From the NCBI GenBank assembly GCA_002633005.1, contig NMRA01000040.1, positions 265,362 to 329,361 of the forward strand: a stretch of DNA of 64,000 nt, in the 5' to 3' direction. Of the stretch, positions 1-15,400 are shown piece after piece (the first letter of the stretch is position 1; each line of letters opens with the position of its first letter). This stretch comes from Phoronis australis. Its lineage: Eukaryota; Phoronida; Phoronidae. The notes under the pieces were generated by a model, which was not told the origin of the DNA, did no database searches, and saw only the letters and a program-made list of their open reading frames with translations. Made by a program: the position numbers and the translations under genes.

Positions 1-320
1 AAGGCGTTAAGAGTTGGCTAAAAAATCAAGACATTTATTTTTTGCTCTCTTGATGGACTAGCCAACTCGATATTAGCGTGTCCAGCATATAAGCCCTGAA
101 GTTTGCATTATGAGGAATTTTCAATGTTAGGAACATCTAACTTTAAACCATAATTCTTATAGGTCAAAGATGCTGATCACTATTCTTCACAGCCACAACA
201 AAAGTTGTACTTCGTTGCTCCCTATTTTTGACCGGTGGCCCGGCATATGAGAACCACGGCAGAACAAAATACAAGGTGTTAGTTCAGTGTACTTCACTTT
301 CTAAGTAAAGCCACACTTAC
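1..320 (-). other. ATP8A intron 36 (start of), no exon seen
   Basis: No GYAFSQ-like sequence or other match to the ATP8A C-terminus. A candidate acceptor (CAAACTTCAG near 115-125) leads to only a few codons before a stop and is not accepted. The final exon(s) and the 3' UTR are therefore expected outside the window. Confidence 0.55.
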
Positions 321-406
321 GTGCTGACTCCTGAGGTCTCGCAGGCTGCATACTACCTCGAGATCGACTGAACATATTCTTAAGTAGTTGAGATGCTTCT
401 GTTAAT
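321..406 (-). CDS. ATP8A: ATP8A exon 36 (C-terminal regulatory tail)
   Basis: Reads [28 protein letters not shown] plus one base. LTExxQLLKNxF is the conserved tail motif of ATP8A proteins, preceding the autoinhibitory GYAFSQ-type segment that must lie beyond the left edge. Acceptor TTTTTGTAG, donor C|GTAAGT. Confidence 0.95.
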
Positions 407-3400
407 CTACAAAAATGGAAAAGAATCATTGTATTGTCGCAACTAGGGAGACTTTTGTAACGGCTACATTGTAAATCTTCCTACAGACAGTTTTCAAAAC
501 CCCCTAATCTTGACTACACAGTAGTGGTGTTCATTTTATGATACTACTATCCCAATGTAAATCGGACGTTGCCATGTAAACTTTTCAATTTTTGTCAATA
601 TGAGCAACAAACTACTACAAAATAATATAACTGATTGTTTTTGTCAAGAGAAATGTAGAAATCGTATATCTATGGTTTAGCAAACAATCACTTTAAAAAT
701 CAAATATGTGTGTTTTCGCACACTGAGTTAAACTAGTGTCATTTTATTCGAAACAGTAATAACTGCCAACCTAATAAAAATAGCATGATTCTGCTTTAGA
801 ACACCAGATGGAGCAAATGGAAATAGCATAGTTCTGAGTTGCAACTCTAGATGGAGCAACAGGAATGGTTCTGTGTTAGAACAATAGATGGAGCAAATGG
901 AAATAGCATGGTTCTGTGTTGCAACACTACATAGAGCAACAGGAATGGTTCTGTGTTAGAACAATAGATGGAGCAAATGGAAAATAACATGGTTCTATGA
1001 TGCAACACTAGATGGAGCAACAGGATGATTCTGTTTTACAATAAATGAAGTTACTATGAAGTACTTAATGTCTTTAAATAAGTTACTAGTTAAGAGCATT
1101 TATCAACTGAAGTCAAATGTCCGACATTAAACAAGTCAGTCAAAATAGTGCATTATTCACAGGAGACTATTTACCACATGACTAAATGTAACATTACAGT
1201 TTTATCCCTCAAAACACTGACCATCGACAGTGGATGTATGTTATGGCATTAACTGAATGCAGCAAGGTCTCATCACGGCAGAAAATATACAAACACAAAC
1301 AAATCCCAAGGGTGTTATCGGGTCCATTGTCCAGTTGCATGAAACAATTCCAAATAGTGACTCAACGAAGTTCCCTTAATCTAACTGCGTTTTTGCAGAC
1401 TTGTGAAAGCACTGACTGTGATTTATCATGTTGTTTTGGATTAATTTCATTAATGAACTAAGTCAAGAGAAAACTCTGCAATGAATTCTAAATGTTATTG
1501 AAAATAAGTTCAGATCTTTCCATGCAACATCCCTAATTCATGGACTAAGTCTGATTTATTATTGAACTAAGCATGTCATGAACACATCCACTACCACAAG
1601 AAACTATAAGAACACCATGTTTATCCACCTTCACTCTTATCAGGCTTCGGTGAGTCAGCATGCGTGAATAATTGGCTGATAAGCCACCTATGGAACTACT
1701 TTTGGCTGAATGGATGACCAGGCCATAAAATGATAATTACCCAAGACCAGTTAAATAATGCTCATGAAATAGTTAATACCTTCATGGCAATTTTGAAAGA
1801 GTGGGCATCTTCTGCTAGTCTTTCGCTGAAAGTGTTTTAAAAAACTTGGTTTACCGACCTCTGATTTTCTGGATTATGCAAACATTAAAATTCAAATTTG
1901 CAGCGTTTTCGTTTCCGCCATCATTATGCTATGAAAACAAGCAAAAATTGGCAACAATCCGTACAAGCAACAAAGAATATCTCGTAGCATCACCTAGGCT
2001 TGGTGGAAAGCTGTATACTGTATTGGCTCTAATAAACGCCCCTGGCGTTTAGAAAAATTCATTTCACAGGGAGGGGACGCTTATTGTAGACTAAGGCAGT
2101 TGAAACCCGGTTTCTGAAACGGGTAAAATCGAAAGCTAGGATTCATCAAATTTACGCTCTGTGACGTATTTGTAGCCTATGACAATCTTTCTACAAAATT
2201 GTGGTGCATTGCTATCAAACTCCGTTGTTAAATTACCATCATTTTTCAAAAAATTGTGCTGAAATCCCAGGGCGAAAACTTGCTGACTGATACGTCGCTG
2301 AATCGCAATCGTCGATAGGAAAACTCGAATTCTTGAATAAAAATACAGTTTCAACTCAACAAATTACCTGAAATCCTCCTTATGTTTTACAATTTTTTAA
2401 GTTCATGTGGAGCCCAGATTAATTGCGATTAAGTCCAAATCTGCACTACATCGTATCCCACAACACGAGAAAAATATCTGGATGAACACACATATTGTTG
2501 TCACATGACGTTTGTTTTGAAGTTCATCTGCGAATGAGAGTGAGTAAGCGAGCGCGTGCGGGTCATCGACGACAGACTTTTTTGTTACAAAAGGCGGAGG
2601 ATTATGCAAGAAAATGGCGTTTATTAGATTGTTTTTTCTTTTAAACGGCTGCAACGTGCAAGGTGAGTGCCAGTTAACCCACAGATTTTGTGTGCACAGG
2701 CCGACGGCCGTTAGCTCAACCGTGGAGTAAAACATTAATAGTCCTAGGCTCGATCTACATGTTGGGGACAAGGTGACGAACTAAACTATCCGGGCTGTGT
2801 GAAATTTCTGGGTCTAACGGAGACACTGACGCAGTGGTACTAATAGCCAGCCAGCTCGCTGTATCAAGACTATAGTCAAAATCCAAATTCGTTTTATCGT
2901 CTCCCTGTCAATAATAACGGCATACTAAAGTTTCTTAATGTTCGTACTTCAGGAACATAAGGATCTTGCGTTTTGTATACATACGCGCACGCCGCAGATC
3001 ACATCTCGGAAATTGCCGATTTGACGGATGACAATGAATGAGCACAATGAAATATTATAAAACAACGTCGTTTTACAGCTTGTAAGAGAATTGCAATGCA
3101 TGTGTTCCAAAATCTAAATAAGATACAGAGTAGTTCTATATTATCCTAACTTGGGTGCTATATTTTTGTATTCGTGCGTGCCGAATGAAACTAATCGTCA
3201 AATTTGAAAAATTCAAAGTTCTTTCTCTTCTCTTTTAAAATATTACACTCAAAACTACGTAAAACACTCTCCATAAAAAGTACGGTCACCTAGGCTAGAC
3301 TGTAATCAGCTGATCGTATCCGCATGAGCGAAGCCAATTATCCTCGCTCATGACTCAATGAATAGAGCAGCTAGGCGGGATCCCTTTGATCGTGAGCCGA

Positions 3401-6400
3401 GCGCGACTCAGCCAAGGTGGATAAATACGGTCTAGCTCAATCGGCCAAACCCCACAGTTTCCCCTGATCAGTGGGGTTTGACGTCATCTTGTTTTGTAAA
3501 AATGTTTATGGCATGAGGGATCAGTTTTTAGATAATGTCATACGTCAAAGAGGAGCTCATAATAACAGAAAACAATACGTCTGTGAGTAAATAACAACGC
3601 AAACACGCAAACGATTTAGAGGACTTAGTTTAGTCCCTGTTCAGGACTGCTTCATGCAACCGGTCACATATGACCTGACATGGCCGAGAGATATGCCAGT
3701 TTTTATTTGTTTAGTTATACAACTACCGATGCTCCTTGGTTCTGTTGATTGTATGTGTCTTGTCAGAGTGTCATGATTTTACCTGCTTCGATATACCGCC
3801 ATCATCTACTGGCTTTGTTTACAGCGGTCACATGTTTATGGTTTCAGCAGCCTGTATGGGTGATGTCACCAATAGGGACACCCGATGTCCAGGCAGCAAG
3901 AATGAAAAGAGATATTCCACGGCTAGCTAGTCAACATTATTTCGTAACGAAAGTTATTTTACTGCGTTTCAGCCAATCAGAGTACTAAAGCATCAGTGAT
4001 CATGCAGCAATACTCAGTAATGACCGGGACACAATAGCTTCGACAGCCACCTCTAACAACTGACTGGCTGTGAAAACAAAACAAAGGCTCTGCAATTAGG
4101 AGCCACTTCTGGGATCTGTTTCATGAAAACTGACTTAAGACTTAAGACACAATTTTGGTCTTACGCTCCACACAACTATTTCCGAAAAATAATTAAATCT
4201 CACTTGAGCAAAAGAGAAAAATCTCTGAGAATATACGCATAACTGCAAGTTACTGAGATAATTTATACAAATTATTTTCACCCTGTGATGATGTCATAAT
4301 TACTTGGCTAAGCCTGTTTTCACAAACTGTTAAGTGGGAGCATAAGATCAAATTTCTGTCTTAAATCTTAAGAACTTTTCATTGAACGGACCCCTGTTAA
4401 CTTGCACTGTGTGTGTGTAGATGAACAGTAATCTCAAACCTCTTGGGTTTATGTGTCCTCATTACAGCGGTGAAGTCTTCTTTATTAAGTTCTGCTTCCT
4501 GTGCCTCCTCTCGCAAAGATTTACACAACGTTCGACGGAGTCTGGAAAACGCAACAAGTGTATTGTGAAAACAAAATGTCTTAAGTTCGTAATGGACGTG
4601 ATGTAATCCAATATGGCAATTGTTAGAGGGGTCCCACATTTGCAGAATGTGCTTGACACCCATTATTCAGCAGAGAAAACTGGTTCTCAAAATGCCGGAC
4701 CCCTCCAAGGCCAAGAGGTTAAAAAAAAGATTACTGACTTCTGGTGTGATCTCCGAATAGCATGTTTCTTGGGAAAAAACAGTCACGTAAGACCAGGTGA
4801 ATGTTTTGCCAGTGCTTTTTGTGTGAGCTTGACAGCCTACTAGGGTAGACTTATGGCTGCTGATGAAATGATTGAAAATATTTGGTCGGAATGCTGAATT
4901 ATGGGAGATAACTTGCTGCTTCCTGTTCCACAAGCAAAGTTCCTTTGGCGCTACACAATGTAGACCAGGGTAAAAGACCAAGAAATTTACTAATCAGTCA
5001 ACTTAACACGCGACCATTGACAACTTTAAGCAAACATTGACCGTGGTTTCTGTAGAGTTTTGAACAAAATTTGGTGGCCTCAGGACCACCGTTGCCACGC
5101 AACTGCCATGAGCCCTGGTGTAGTTGATAAACAGATACATGACAGAGCTAGCATCATGTCTGTTCAGTTTCTTTATCTATCTAGTGATGCAGTTCAACAG
5201 TTCTTGGCACCATTAACAGGTCTGTTGAAAAAGTCCACGTGGAAAAAATAACAAATCTCATTGTTCACTGAAATTTGTAGTGCAAAACTTTTGGTTGGCA
5301 AAACTCAAACGCAAACAGATCCCATTTCTCCGGGGAAAAGTAAACAGTGAGGATGAAATACTCTTTTAAGCAATGATAAACCCGCAAATATTCTGTCATG
5401 GATAAACAGTTTTGCAATAACTGAAACTTTGTAATCATCCTGCAGTGGTCTCAATCCTTAGTGCTGCAACTTAATAAGTTTAATCAATTTTTTGCTAAAC
5501 ATTGTAATCTGATTAAAATGCCTCCTGAAGCTGAAAGCATTTTTGTAATTCGTAGAACACAACTAAAAGAAATGTGCAGTGAAAAACCCAAAATGAACTG
5601 CAGGAAAAGACAATTAACCCCCACAGGCACAAAAGTTATAACAAACCAAAGATCTCAACTCTAACAAAGTAGAAATTAACCAAATGTAACTAACTAACTC
5701 CATCTCAACTCCACAAACAGAACTCACCAAACATTTTCATAATTTGAGAGATTCAAAAGTCGCCCCAGGTATTTTGAGTGCAAGACACTTTAAGAGATCA
5801 GGAAATGCTGTCACCTTTTTGCACCAACAAATGACAAGACTCAATGATATACAATAAAAAATGAAAAAACTGAAGAGACGAATAATAAATAAATGAAAAT
5901 AAAAGAAATATAACTCAGTCTGTCAATTAAATCTTCAGCAAACTATTAACGTGTAAATTTGACGGAAACTCTTTAGTGTAACGAAAGCAAAAAAACAATG
6001 TCTGAATCCACTCTCAAATTTATGTCAACAAGAAATTTATTTCCGTCATTCCTGGGTCTCAATGCATGTCATTTCAATATCCTAAGTAAAACAACAACGG
6101 TGGTAATTTGATGACATGGTGACAGCAAAGACACTCTTTTTGCTATAATCCAAACTAGTCGTGCATACAAAATCAGTGCCAACTTACGTGGTCCAGACAA
6201 CATCTCTCAACAGACAAATGAGTGGAATAACTACCAGGCCCATCCAGAATATTGGACAGCCCAACACCATGCGGTCCTGGAGGACAGAGAAACATCATTT
6301 TAGAACTTTAAGACTTTATTACCAATCTGACAAACCAACATGAACCATGGTAGTCAGTCTCGTGGAAACAATAACTTCCACGTGATTTTTTTCACAAAAT

Positions 6401-9400
6401 ATGAAGCAAGGCATTTTCCACAAATCCATTTTAATAGTAGCAAAACCTGCAGTTTCACAGTATAACATATTAGTGCAGTTACCAAGACAGAGTTCTTTAA
6501 AGCAGCAGACAATTGCAATCAAAAATGTCCATGCATCTTTAAGAACACTTATTGCCGCCAATACACATCTTTCCCTACTCCTCTACTTGTGAGGGAACCA
6601 AGAAACTGACAGCTTACCATGCCAACCATTTCTGCACCCAATGGTATCACTGGCCAGAAGTGACTGTAACCAGCAAGGTAAACAAACCAGCTCAGGATGC
6701 TTCCCCAAATGGCTAAATGGCTCAACTGAAATGGAAAGGCAATAATTAGTTTGGAATAACACCATGTAAAACATTCTTTTGGTCTATAAAATGCAGGCGT
6801 CGATAAAAATGTGTTGGAGAGCCACATTAATAAAACATAACTATTGCATCATCCATCAAAAAAGAGTACAATGGCTGTTAATTTCAGAATATTCGTTGCA
6901 TGAAAACAACGGAAAAAGAGGGGCCCAGAAATTGTTGTTTTTACTCAATGGTTATGTAGTACAACTTCGCTAATTTTAAAAAAACTTTGAATAATTTGAG
7001 CAAAACCTGATCACAGAATGACTGATTTAAATTTCCGAAACTCATACTTCTGTCTAATTGGCCAAAAGATTGGTAAGAAATGAGGAATGTTTTTTTTTCA
7101 AAATGACAGTCACTGTCAACATAACCAAGGACTGAAAACAACACAGCTGTTACACTCAAGAATAGTTTCCCTCATATAAACACAGCTCACAAACACTGAC
7201 TCGCAAACGCAGCTCACAGACCGCCAAACACAGTGCTCAACTCACAAAACAGCTCACACACTCGCAATCTCAGCCTATTGACGTGCCTAACAAGGACAGG
7301 AACATGGAGTCGGTGCACTGTATTTGGTGGAAAGTCTTGTTTGCGAGTCAGAGCACGAGTTCGTAAGTGGTTGAACTGAATTTATCAAGCTAGCAGTAAA
7401 ATATCGCCAGTTTCCAACAAAAATAATCACTAAAATTGAACTTCTTTCATTTTTGAAGGACTTCTAACATTGTTGTGAAATGCCAACGATTTTTCAAAAT
7501 ATTGACTGTTGGTAGCCATGATCTTCAATATAACACAGCATCATTCTGGTGCTGTATATCATTTATGAAAAAATGAGAAAATAAAATTTCACCTGTCACC
7601 ACATTTTGTCCTAAGTTGGTGAGTGGACTTGACAGCAGAGCTTAAATCAACAGTCAAAAATACACCTACGCTCCAGTATGGGCATCACACCTGAGTACGG
7701 ACACTGCACTTCCACAGCAGTGAATGCCGTGTAAGAATACGGTCACTGCTTGGGTACAGACACTTCACAAAACTACTCACCCAAGTCCAAGAGGTGTACT
7801 CAAGGCCAGCTTTTACACACACTGTGATTACGACATACTGTAAATAAACAAAAAAAATTCAGTGATATATGATAATTCATTGACAACAACTAAAGAAATA
7901 CAATAGAAGATACTAAAACTATGTATTTTTCCAGACATAACAGTAGTGGGACTACCTTTGTATTGGTCGCCTAGCTTAAAAGACAGACCACTTTAACTTC
8001 CTGAAATACAAGAAAATCACCACTAAATGCTTATGGGAGAAAATAAAAAATCAATACCCTCATAAATCAATCTTCACTCTCTGTTTGGACTTATTCCTTA
8101 TAGGTACAACTACCAGGGCAATATTTAGAATGCAGCAATTTATAACTCATTCAGTTTCACTAAAATGTTGTAACTATACGACACCATGAGTCTAAACAGA
8201 GACTCAGACAAGTTGTACACTTTGACTTAAGTCACCGCTCAGACTCTGTGTTAAAAAAACATTGTAAACTTGTGTAATTTTTAGTGAAGCAGACCCCGTG
8301 TCCCTATAGCCAGTGCGTGTGCTCATTCTATGGTGTTTTGACTGTCAATGATGTTTACCATGCAAACCAATTTTGGACTTGCTTATAAAAAGATAATGGT
8401 TAAATCTCACCCACTTCCAGGAAAATAATCGCCACAATTGCGCTTTATCAAAGTCTTCTAACACTGTCGTGAAAACTCACAACTTTTCAAAATATTATCT
8501 AGTGGTAGCTATTGTGCACAACTTGTACAAAAGTCTGTCAAGATAAAGCACTAAGTTGTTGTTCCAGATCATTTATAATGAAGCGTAATTCCGCCTGCAG
8601 ACCTAAGCTTTTCCCAAACTATTCTTCATCTCATGCATATTAGTATTAATGGAAATTTTTCAGTTACTTTGCACGAAAGTAATTGCTAACATTGCCTTAT
8701 GTCTAATATCCAAAAGATACACAATACAAAAGGTGAAACACTCGCTTGGTGTTATTACATGACAGCCACAAGTACAAGATAGCTGACAATCGAGTAAAAA
8801 TTTTCTCATCGTTCATTTTTATAGAGAAAACAACAGACAAAATAAAATTTTGCTTGTCCACCATACCGTGAGGAGTTACACTGAGAAACAGTATCTAAAG
8901 ACAAGGTAGACTCCCAAAACATCCACAATAAAGAACATGAAGATGTCATAAAATGGTGAGCAAGCTGAAATACAAGTTTTAATATTAAGATTAGTTGAAA
9001 TACTGTAAAGCATGGATTGCTAAAATCTTTTCTACTCTATGGGTGAAGGCAGGAAAGTTAGTAACTTTTAACACTTCTGAGCAAATAACAATTCAACTTA
9101 CCATAGTGCTGAACAACACAGTCATGTGCCAAGGTAATAAGTAGATTGCTAAGTAGCCTGAGGTGCGTTCCGGAGATGCAAGAATCGAAATAGCAAGATA
9201 AAGCAAAATCACACGAGTGAAAGGCGAGGGTTCGATGACTATGCTCACGATTTTGAAGCGTACTCTAGCAAAATGTCTGACACAGAAGTGATCAGTCAGT
9301 GACCTTGGAATGTTGAATTGTGGGATAGAATTCATCATTCGTTTCATTAGTGAAAATTTCTCATTGCAAGTGTGTCGAGTGTCTTGAGTTAACGGAACGC

Positions 9401-12400
9401 ACCTTTGCCAAGATCAGATAGGGGGCGCACTTACTGTATAACACATGTTCCCCATGAACATAAAACCACCCAACTTGCCGTCCAAGAAGGCAATATCTGA
9501 AATAAGCCAAAATAAAAAATGTTAAGCAAGAAACTGACACACGCTAATTCAAATAGCATTAATCTTTTCACATATAACGTGACACGCCGTGTGCACAAAG
9601 GATGAATGTGATTCATTCAGCCGTGGAATTCATGCTGTGTTGCTTTGTGTAAGAACCAAAGAAATACTAAACACAAAAAACACAGTAAACAGAAGAACTT
9701 ATCCGATATCAAGTGCATGCATGACTTCTACGCAACTGAAACATTATCCTACAAATCTATGCTCTGATATGCACATGCATCAGTTTCCACTCTCTAGCTG
9801 TAAAAAGATCAATGCAAATAATAGTGATTCATGACTGTATCATGACAAAAATAACTAAAACGCCCTTAAAAAGGAGAACATATTTTGAGAATCATTTCAA
9901 GCAACTTTGCAACTCATATGCATTCCTTCAACCAAATTACAACAATTACTCGCAACGATTTCAAATCTGGGCCAACTATATTTTGCAACACCTTCACCTT
10001 CAGCCTCGGTTGAGTGTTATGTAGGACCTTACTAACAAGTATGTATATTAAGCCAAATATATAAAAAATGTAGTAAAAGTATTTTTATTACGTATATTTT
10101 CAGAAAGTAGAAAGCCCGCAGACTTCGCATTTTGACTCTGTACCAGTCTGTCACTCTACCACCATGTCTTTTCAGTAAAATTTATCAAAAAGCAAGGCAT
10201 ATTTATAGCCAAACAATGACATCAATAACATGATCAAATTTTATTTGACATAACTGTTCAAAATGGGATCTCAAAATGCTGTTATAGATTTCTAAAATGT
10301 CATAAAAGCCATAAAGTCCCTCACGCAAAAGTTCTGAGATTTTTCTAGAGTACTACACAATCCCTAAAAGAGTTAGGAATTTCGGGGTTTAACCTGATAA
10401 AAAATCATCATTTAGCGTCAGGTTTCACAATGCTTAAGGAAAACACTGTGAGGTACTGATAGGAAGCACCCCGTCGCCCGCTCAGCGTACATCACCCACC
10501 TTGTTTCATCATGAACAGTGTGAGAAAGTAGAGAAGAGCAGAGTGGTAGATGGAGTTGAACATCCACGTCCAGAACACCTGTGGGCAAATGTATGAACTA
10601 TCATTGGGGAAGAGAGACATCTGTTGAGATACCCTTGCCTGAACCCCTCTCTGTGATGTCACACAATAGGCTGACTTGGCTTGTGCAGATGATGGGCCAG
10701 TGAGGTTCTTATTATCTTAGTCATACAAATATCCCCTAATGCCACATCCATGGCCACATTTGAGACATGTTGCATAACCAAAAACAGTGAATTTCGTCAA
10801 AGTTATTTTCTAATTTCGGGTAAGGTGAAAGAAAAAATAAAGTAAATCGTTAGATTTGGATAAAAAATTGGTAAAAAAATTTCACTGATTATTTAAAATG
10901 AAAGTATTAGACAAACTTTATCAAAACTACTGTAAAATAATCCTACCTTCACGTTGAAGAGCTCAGCATTCTGTGATGTTTTGTATAGAGGTGGGAATTT
11001 TAAGAGACATTTGGCACTGCAGTACTGATCAAACAGCCCCAGGGCAAGAGGTGGTGCAGCAGTAAATATCTACAAATTGATTATGGTAATTTTCAGTCAC
11101 TTGACACATAATAACTTGTCAAAATGGTGATTTTTTAATTTTAAAACAAAAGCTGACAAATAATTAAATATTTACCAAGTGCTTTTCTATCACCTTCGCA
11201 CTTTAAGTATGCTAGTCCGCCAAGATTAGAGTCTATGACAACTGTCATCATACAAAAAAGCTTTCGAGAAAATTTTAAGAAAATTTTGTAAAGTCGTCTA
11301 CTCACCACATTGTAGAGACCTATCTGCCACCGTTCAAACAGGATCTGACCAGAGAAACCGTTGAATATGGCAAACCACAGCTAGAAGAAATTAAAGTAGC
11401 GCGATTGCAACCTCTGTCCAGTAAATGCTGACTTTTAGTTAAGCCCCTGTCCCACTAATGTATTTCTCTGACAGGGCTGTGTGACCAGAAAATAAGCATA
11501 CCCACCCACGTAGGAAGTGAACAAAAAAGAGACCTATACATGGGGAATTTCTGATGAAAAAAAAACCTCAATTCAGAGAGTTTTGTCACTGAAACACTGC
11601 AAATCTGACAGTTTATTTTTACTAATCTTCAAGAGATCCCTGTTGTAGGGAATCATATCGGACAAGGCATGCTCTTGTAGGGAATTCGACAAAGGCAACC
11701 ATTCATGGGAAATCTGATTGTGAAAACCCCATGAATCCGAGTGGCATGTTTTGTATACACCCAGTATGAGACTACCCCCAAGGGACGAGTACACAAGTCA
11801 TAAAAAGTGTATTTTGCAGTGTCTGTAACAACTCCAGCATAATGTGACAAGCAATAAACCCAGCACAGCAGGAAATGCACAGTGAATGAGTGAAGGAGTT
11901 TTAAAGGGATATCATCATTTTTTGGCCGAAAAATGCATTTTTGTGATTATTGTTAGATGGGATAGATTGCTTGATGTTATTAGCTTTTAGCAAAGCGATG
12001 AAACAATAAAATACATTCATATTTGTGTTACTGTGATTTTCTTACAAATCACCTATTCTTGCCATTGCCTGCCAGACATTTGCCGCAATCAAAGCACGTG
12101 CCTTTACCAGTTAAATGCGCATATAATTATCTGTGATCATGTGATCAACCGGGTGCGACTTAGCTCATTAGCAGAGTGGTGGGCTGCGGACACGAAGGTT
12201 CCCGGTTTGATTTCGTGCTTGGGTCGATTCAGACGATCACTTTTCTCGCCGAAAACGACCCCTCAAGAAGCAGCAACTCTAACCACCTTGTAGTGATGCT
12301 CTACTTAATATACCATGACTTTCTGATTACCACTGCCACGAGTTTAAAGTTTAACTAAGTTCATTCATAATTTGTAGACCATTTTGGAAGAGCTGTTTAA

Positions 12401-15400
12401 TTACAAGGCAACTTAACTGGAAGTAGTTAACGCACTTTCTTGTTGGAAATTAGGTCTCACAAGGAACTAGGTCACAAGCTCCTAGCATAATCCATAGATA
12501 GGCGCATCTATTGTTCACTTTGTTTTTCTTTCTTATAATACAGAAAATGGTAAGCATTTATCAGTAACCAGCCCATGTTCGCCCAAGGTATGATATCCTT
12601 GCGACCTGTATTTTTATATCTAACAAAGATCCATCAAAGGAAAACAATGATTGAGTGCTGTAGGTGATAACCATGTGGCGTGCTTACGCCCGTCGTATGG
12701 ATCTCGCAAGTTAAACAATGTAAACATTTATCAGATATGTTCAAGAACATAGCGTCTATAAGTATCTGCGTGGTAAATGGCGACTTTAAGAAGATACTTA
12801 CCTCTATAAGATAGAGACATATGTTCTTGTAGAAGGAGTAAAGAATAAGCTTGCTGACACGGCTGTAGTTCCAAGCACCGTGAACAAACAAAAGACGGTT
12901 CAGAAATCGGAACTGGAAACGTACAGGAAACACAATTATTGGCCTTTAAAGATAGCGCCCTACGCCATCTAGTCAATAAGCCATGGAAAGCAGAGATGTG
13001 TCAAAACTACCAAATTGAATGTGTGTGCACAGCTTACGTTCAGTGTAGCTATTCCTAGTTAGCCAAGTCAAAGTAAAAGTAGGCAACCAAACTAAAAATC
13101 TGTGACACAAACGAAGAGTGATTTTTTGCTTTGTAATGCAATGCCCAACATATCTTAACTCAGTGGATGCACACATAGATTTTTTGGACCTCTAAAATTA
13201 TCCACAAAACCCTGATTACTTAAAACACCACAGCCACAGACTGCAGGGGAATTTGGTTCATTTTAAAGTCCCATGCACCAACATCTTTGAAAACCATTGT
13301 TCCAGTTCATGTTGTGGGTTGGAGTCTTACTTTACTTCTTTTTTACAATGACTCGCCATTAGCGATCCCAATTACAACCAAGAACACCATGGAAACGGGA
13401 AGTTTCAATTCTGCTAATTTTAGTTGATTTAATCCAGTTTGAAGTTTGAGAATTCTGCCGCATTTAATTAGCACTGCCTGGGTCTATGATGTAATATCCA
13501 TTGGGATAAGTTCCGTGAGTGACCATCAGCCCACCTGAGCAATAGCGTAGTCCGAAGCACACGTAGCTTGTAAGCCTTCCACCCCACTGATACCAATACC
13601 AACGTCAGCTGCCTGCAACAACAAATGGGCAAAATTAAATGCCCTCTATCATCTAGATTACAAAACAATCTTCAAATTAATGGCAAATTTTAACAAGCCT
13701 CATAGCACAATGTGGGCTTGACAAGGTAATTCACCGATTGATTATTTTGCACAGAATCCTTTCTTAAAACTGTCAGTCATTGTATTTTTCAAAAACCAAC
13801 CGCCTTGTCACAAATAATACAGACAGATTTACCCAGACTTGGTTCGTGATATTTGGAAAGTACAAGTCTTGCTAATACTTGAATTACTTAGAATTCTCTT
13901 AGGAGGAGTGCATACTTGTAGAGAAATCAAATTCCAATTATTTACCCTAAATGTATGTTTTACGGAGACGCTCTAAAATCACAATAATGCATAGACCAGC
14001 TTTTAAATTGAAAATCATAGTCCAGCACATCTAAATCCCCAGACATTCTGTCTTCACCGACCTCAGACAACTGACTGACCTGAATCATTCCGACATCATT
14101 AGCACCGTCGCCTATAGCTAGCGTGATCACTTTGACATTCTGCTTGACCAGTTGAACCAACTCAGCCTTCTGTAGTGGGGACACTCTGTTAACAAGAGAT
14201 GGGACATTAGAAAAGACAAATGCCCCCGTCTTTTATATTAATAAAATTCAAAATTTGACAGAACGGGAGACTAGGCCCTTGTGAGTCCTTTCCACATGAA
14301 GGGCAAGGTAGTTGATGCTGCACATTCAAACTTTAGACTAATGCAAACACCTATAAAACAATAGAAACATGACCTGTTCACTCGGCCGTATTTTGTTCTT
14401 TGGCAGTAGATGTGTACAACTCAGAAAAGCCAGCACCAACCCATGACATTATCAAAAAGGCTGATCTGAGTTGACTTCCTTTTGTGTGAAACGGAGCAAT
14501 TACCACGTCAGCAATGACTTCAGTTGTAACTCTTGGAAGCATGACAGATAATTGACCAGTGTATCCAGGTATGTTATGCTGTGCAAAAGTCTTCTGGGTC
14601 CAGGGTCAAATCCCTTAAGTCGAAATCCAACTTACTAAAAATTACTTTTGCCATTTGTTTCTCTACTTTTGTGCAAACTCAAGATAAGCGTCTATTATTC
14701 TATGCTTGAGTACATAATGGCTTACACGGACAACTTTCTAATCCTAGTTTGTACTTGATGACCTCAGCATTAAGGTAAAAAGTTGGAGCCTGAACTTGAA
14801 ATCTCGTATTTTTACTCCTCGAGATAGGGGTCACCAAATGCAAACTCGGAATAGAAGCTCATACTGCATAAACTGTAATGTACTCAAGCATAGACTAATA
14901 GACACTTATCTTGAGTTCACGCAAAAGTAGAATTGGAAACGCCAAAAATAATTTCGAATTCGATTTCGAGTAGAACGATTAGACCCCAGGCCCAGGTTGA
15001 TATCTCCATTTGAAAACAGCTCTGTGTCAGAAGTTGAAACCAAATGGAAATGTTTGTCATATATGGAAACACTACAGTATTCAACATTCCCCTTTTTACC
15101 ACCAGAATAACTTGAAAACACAGAGTTATTCAACGGCATTACGGTATTCATATAACAATATTACCACCGCATGTAACTACCTAATAAATGCAGGGGTATT
15201 TTTCAGGTACGACAGTAGTTTCAGCAGTGACGTCTAGAGAACATTCAAGTTCTACCTGATTTCAAAATGATACCGAAATGCTCTGTTTAATAACTGCACA
15301 TAACGTTCCAACTGACGTCAGCAGAACTGTGACCAGATGCAGATGTTCAGGACGTCTTCTACAAAAGGAGTCAGTCTCCTACCTGCAGCAGATGACAACT

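Larger units (their letters stand above)
407..4439 (-). other. ATP8A intron 35, 4 kb
   Basis: Holds the 80-bp tandem array (786-1035), a CpG-rich patch with an exon-like + strand start (2614) and MITE A copy 1 (4111). No other ATP8A exon is needed: the phases of exons 35 and 36 join directly. Nothing recognised in 1040-2400 or 2800-4100. Confidence 0.6.

Noticed and set aside
8866-8964. An exon-like stretch with a good TATTTCAG acceptor between exons 31 and 32; one frame reads a hydrophobic segment ([19 protein letters not shown]).
   Set aside because: Exons 31 and 32 join directly and match ATP8A without it; no donor or family match supports inclusion.
12151-12225. Functional tRNA gene.
   Set aside because: Diverged B box and no clean acceptor stem; better explained as a SINE head.
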